From JADLGL01 sp964611195 (GTDB lineage Bacteria; Pseudomonadota; Alphaproteobacteria; Rhizobiales; Kaistiaceae), in contig CAZSXA010000050.1 of assembly GCA_964611195.1 (NCBI GenBank), positions 1-13,135 on the forward strand: a stretch of 13,135 nt of DNA. Direction: 5' to 3'. A model generated the notes under the pieces. The model did no database searches, had not been told where the DNA came from, and saw only the letters and a program-made list of their open reading frames with translations. Shown here piece by piece: positions 12,975-13,135 of the stretch. A program made the translations under genes and the position numbers. Numbering within the stretch: position 1 is the stretch's first letter; the number at the start of each line of letters is the position of its first letter.

Positions 12975-13135
12975 ATGACCTCTTCCGCCGACGCTGCCGC
13001 TGCAACCGCCAAGCCCGATCTCGGCGCGCTGCCGGAATGGAACCTCGACGACCTTTATCCCGGCATGGAGTCGGAGGAATACAAGGCGGCGCTGAAGCAG
13101 GCCGACGCCGATCCCGAGGCCTTCGCCGCGCGCTA
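12975..13135 (+). CDS. M3 family oligoendopeptidase (PepF-like), 5' part only
   Basis: Only the first 53 codons are in the window; the gene runs off the right edge. After a low-complexity Ala/Ser start (MTSSADAAAATA) comes LGALPEWNLDDLYPGMESEEY, the characteristic N-terminal stretch of M3 family oligoendopeptidases (PepF/M3 clade), which are cytoplasmic zinc peptidases of about 600 residues that trim short peptides. The HEXXH zinc site would lie far beyond the edge, so it cannot be checked. ATG 12975 is the first in-frame start ahead of this motif; upstream ATGs at 12907 and 12928 are out of frame. GGAC about seven bases before the ATG is a modest ribosome-binding site. Confidence 0.85.
   Translation, partial: MTSSADAAAATAKPDLGALPEWNLDDLYPGMESEEYKAALKQADADPEAFAAR

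Overview
The window reads as chromosomal DNA of a high-GC alphaproteobacterium, most likely Hyphomicrobiales/Rhizobiales. This rests on a cysteine-free 41-residue bL36 next to pyruvate kinase, a DUF1036 lipoprotein upstream of that kinase, a GapR (DUF2312) nucleoid protein, a DUF882 (M15/YcbK-type) envelope protein and an M3-family PepF-like peptidase. I see no mobile element, tRNA, rRNA, CRISPR array or phage gene.

Left part (1-5180): a flavin-dependent monooxygenase on the minus strand runs off the left edge. It lies head to head with a gamma-glutamylcyclotransferase-like gene, with a 14-bp palindrome between them. Then come small, mostly monocistronic plus-strand genes: a stand-alone cyclic-nucleotide-binding protein, a ClbS/DfsB-family four-helix protein, a YbhB/YbcL (PEBP) protein, an exported beta-rich protein of unknown role (possibly cupredoxin-like) and an exported SnoaL-like protein. 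Strong hairpins follow several of them (2431-2460, 4373-4398, 5201-5228).

Middle (5200-7900): rpmJ (bL36) on the plus strand converges on the minus-strand pair DUF1036 lipoprotein-pyk, whose genes overlap by ATGA. The kinase carries residues diagnostic of the K+-independent class. A good sigma70-type promoter (7476-7505) precedes the pair. The nucleoid protein gapR diverges from it.

Right part (7900-13135): three minus-strand genes form an envelope-related block, listed here in transcription order: an NtrC-type sigma54 response regulator, a YcbB-type L,D-transpeptidase, and a DUF882 M15-like peptidoglycan hydrolase with a Pro/Ala-rich tail. A regulator plus a cross-linking enzyme plus a hydrolase suggests cell-wall remodelling, but co-regulation is inference. 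The window ends in the first 53 codons of a plus-strand M3-family oligoendopeptidase.

I did not find a clearly new multi-gene system. The best leads are the monooxygenase without a normal start codon, the K+-independent pyruvate kinase signature coupled to a lipoprotein, the promoter embedded in a terminator ahead of rpmJ, the two small exported proteins, and the regulator/transpeptidase/hydrolase cluster.
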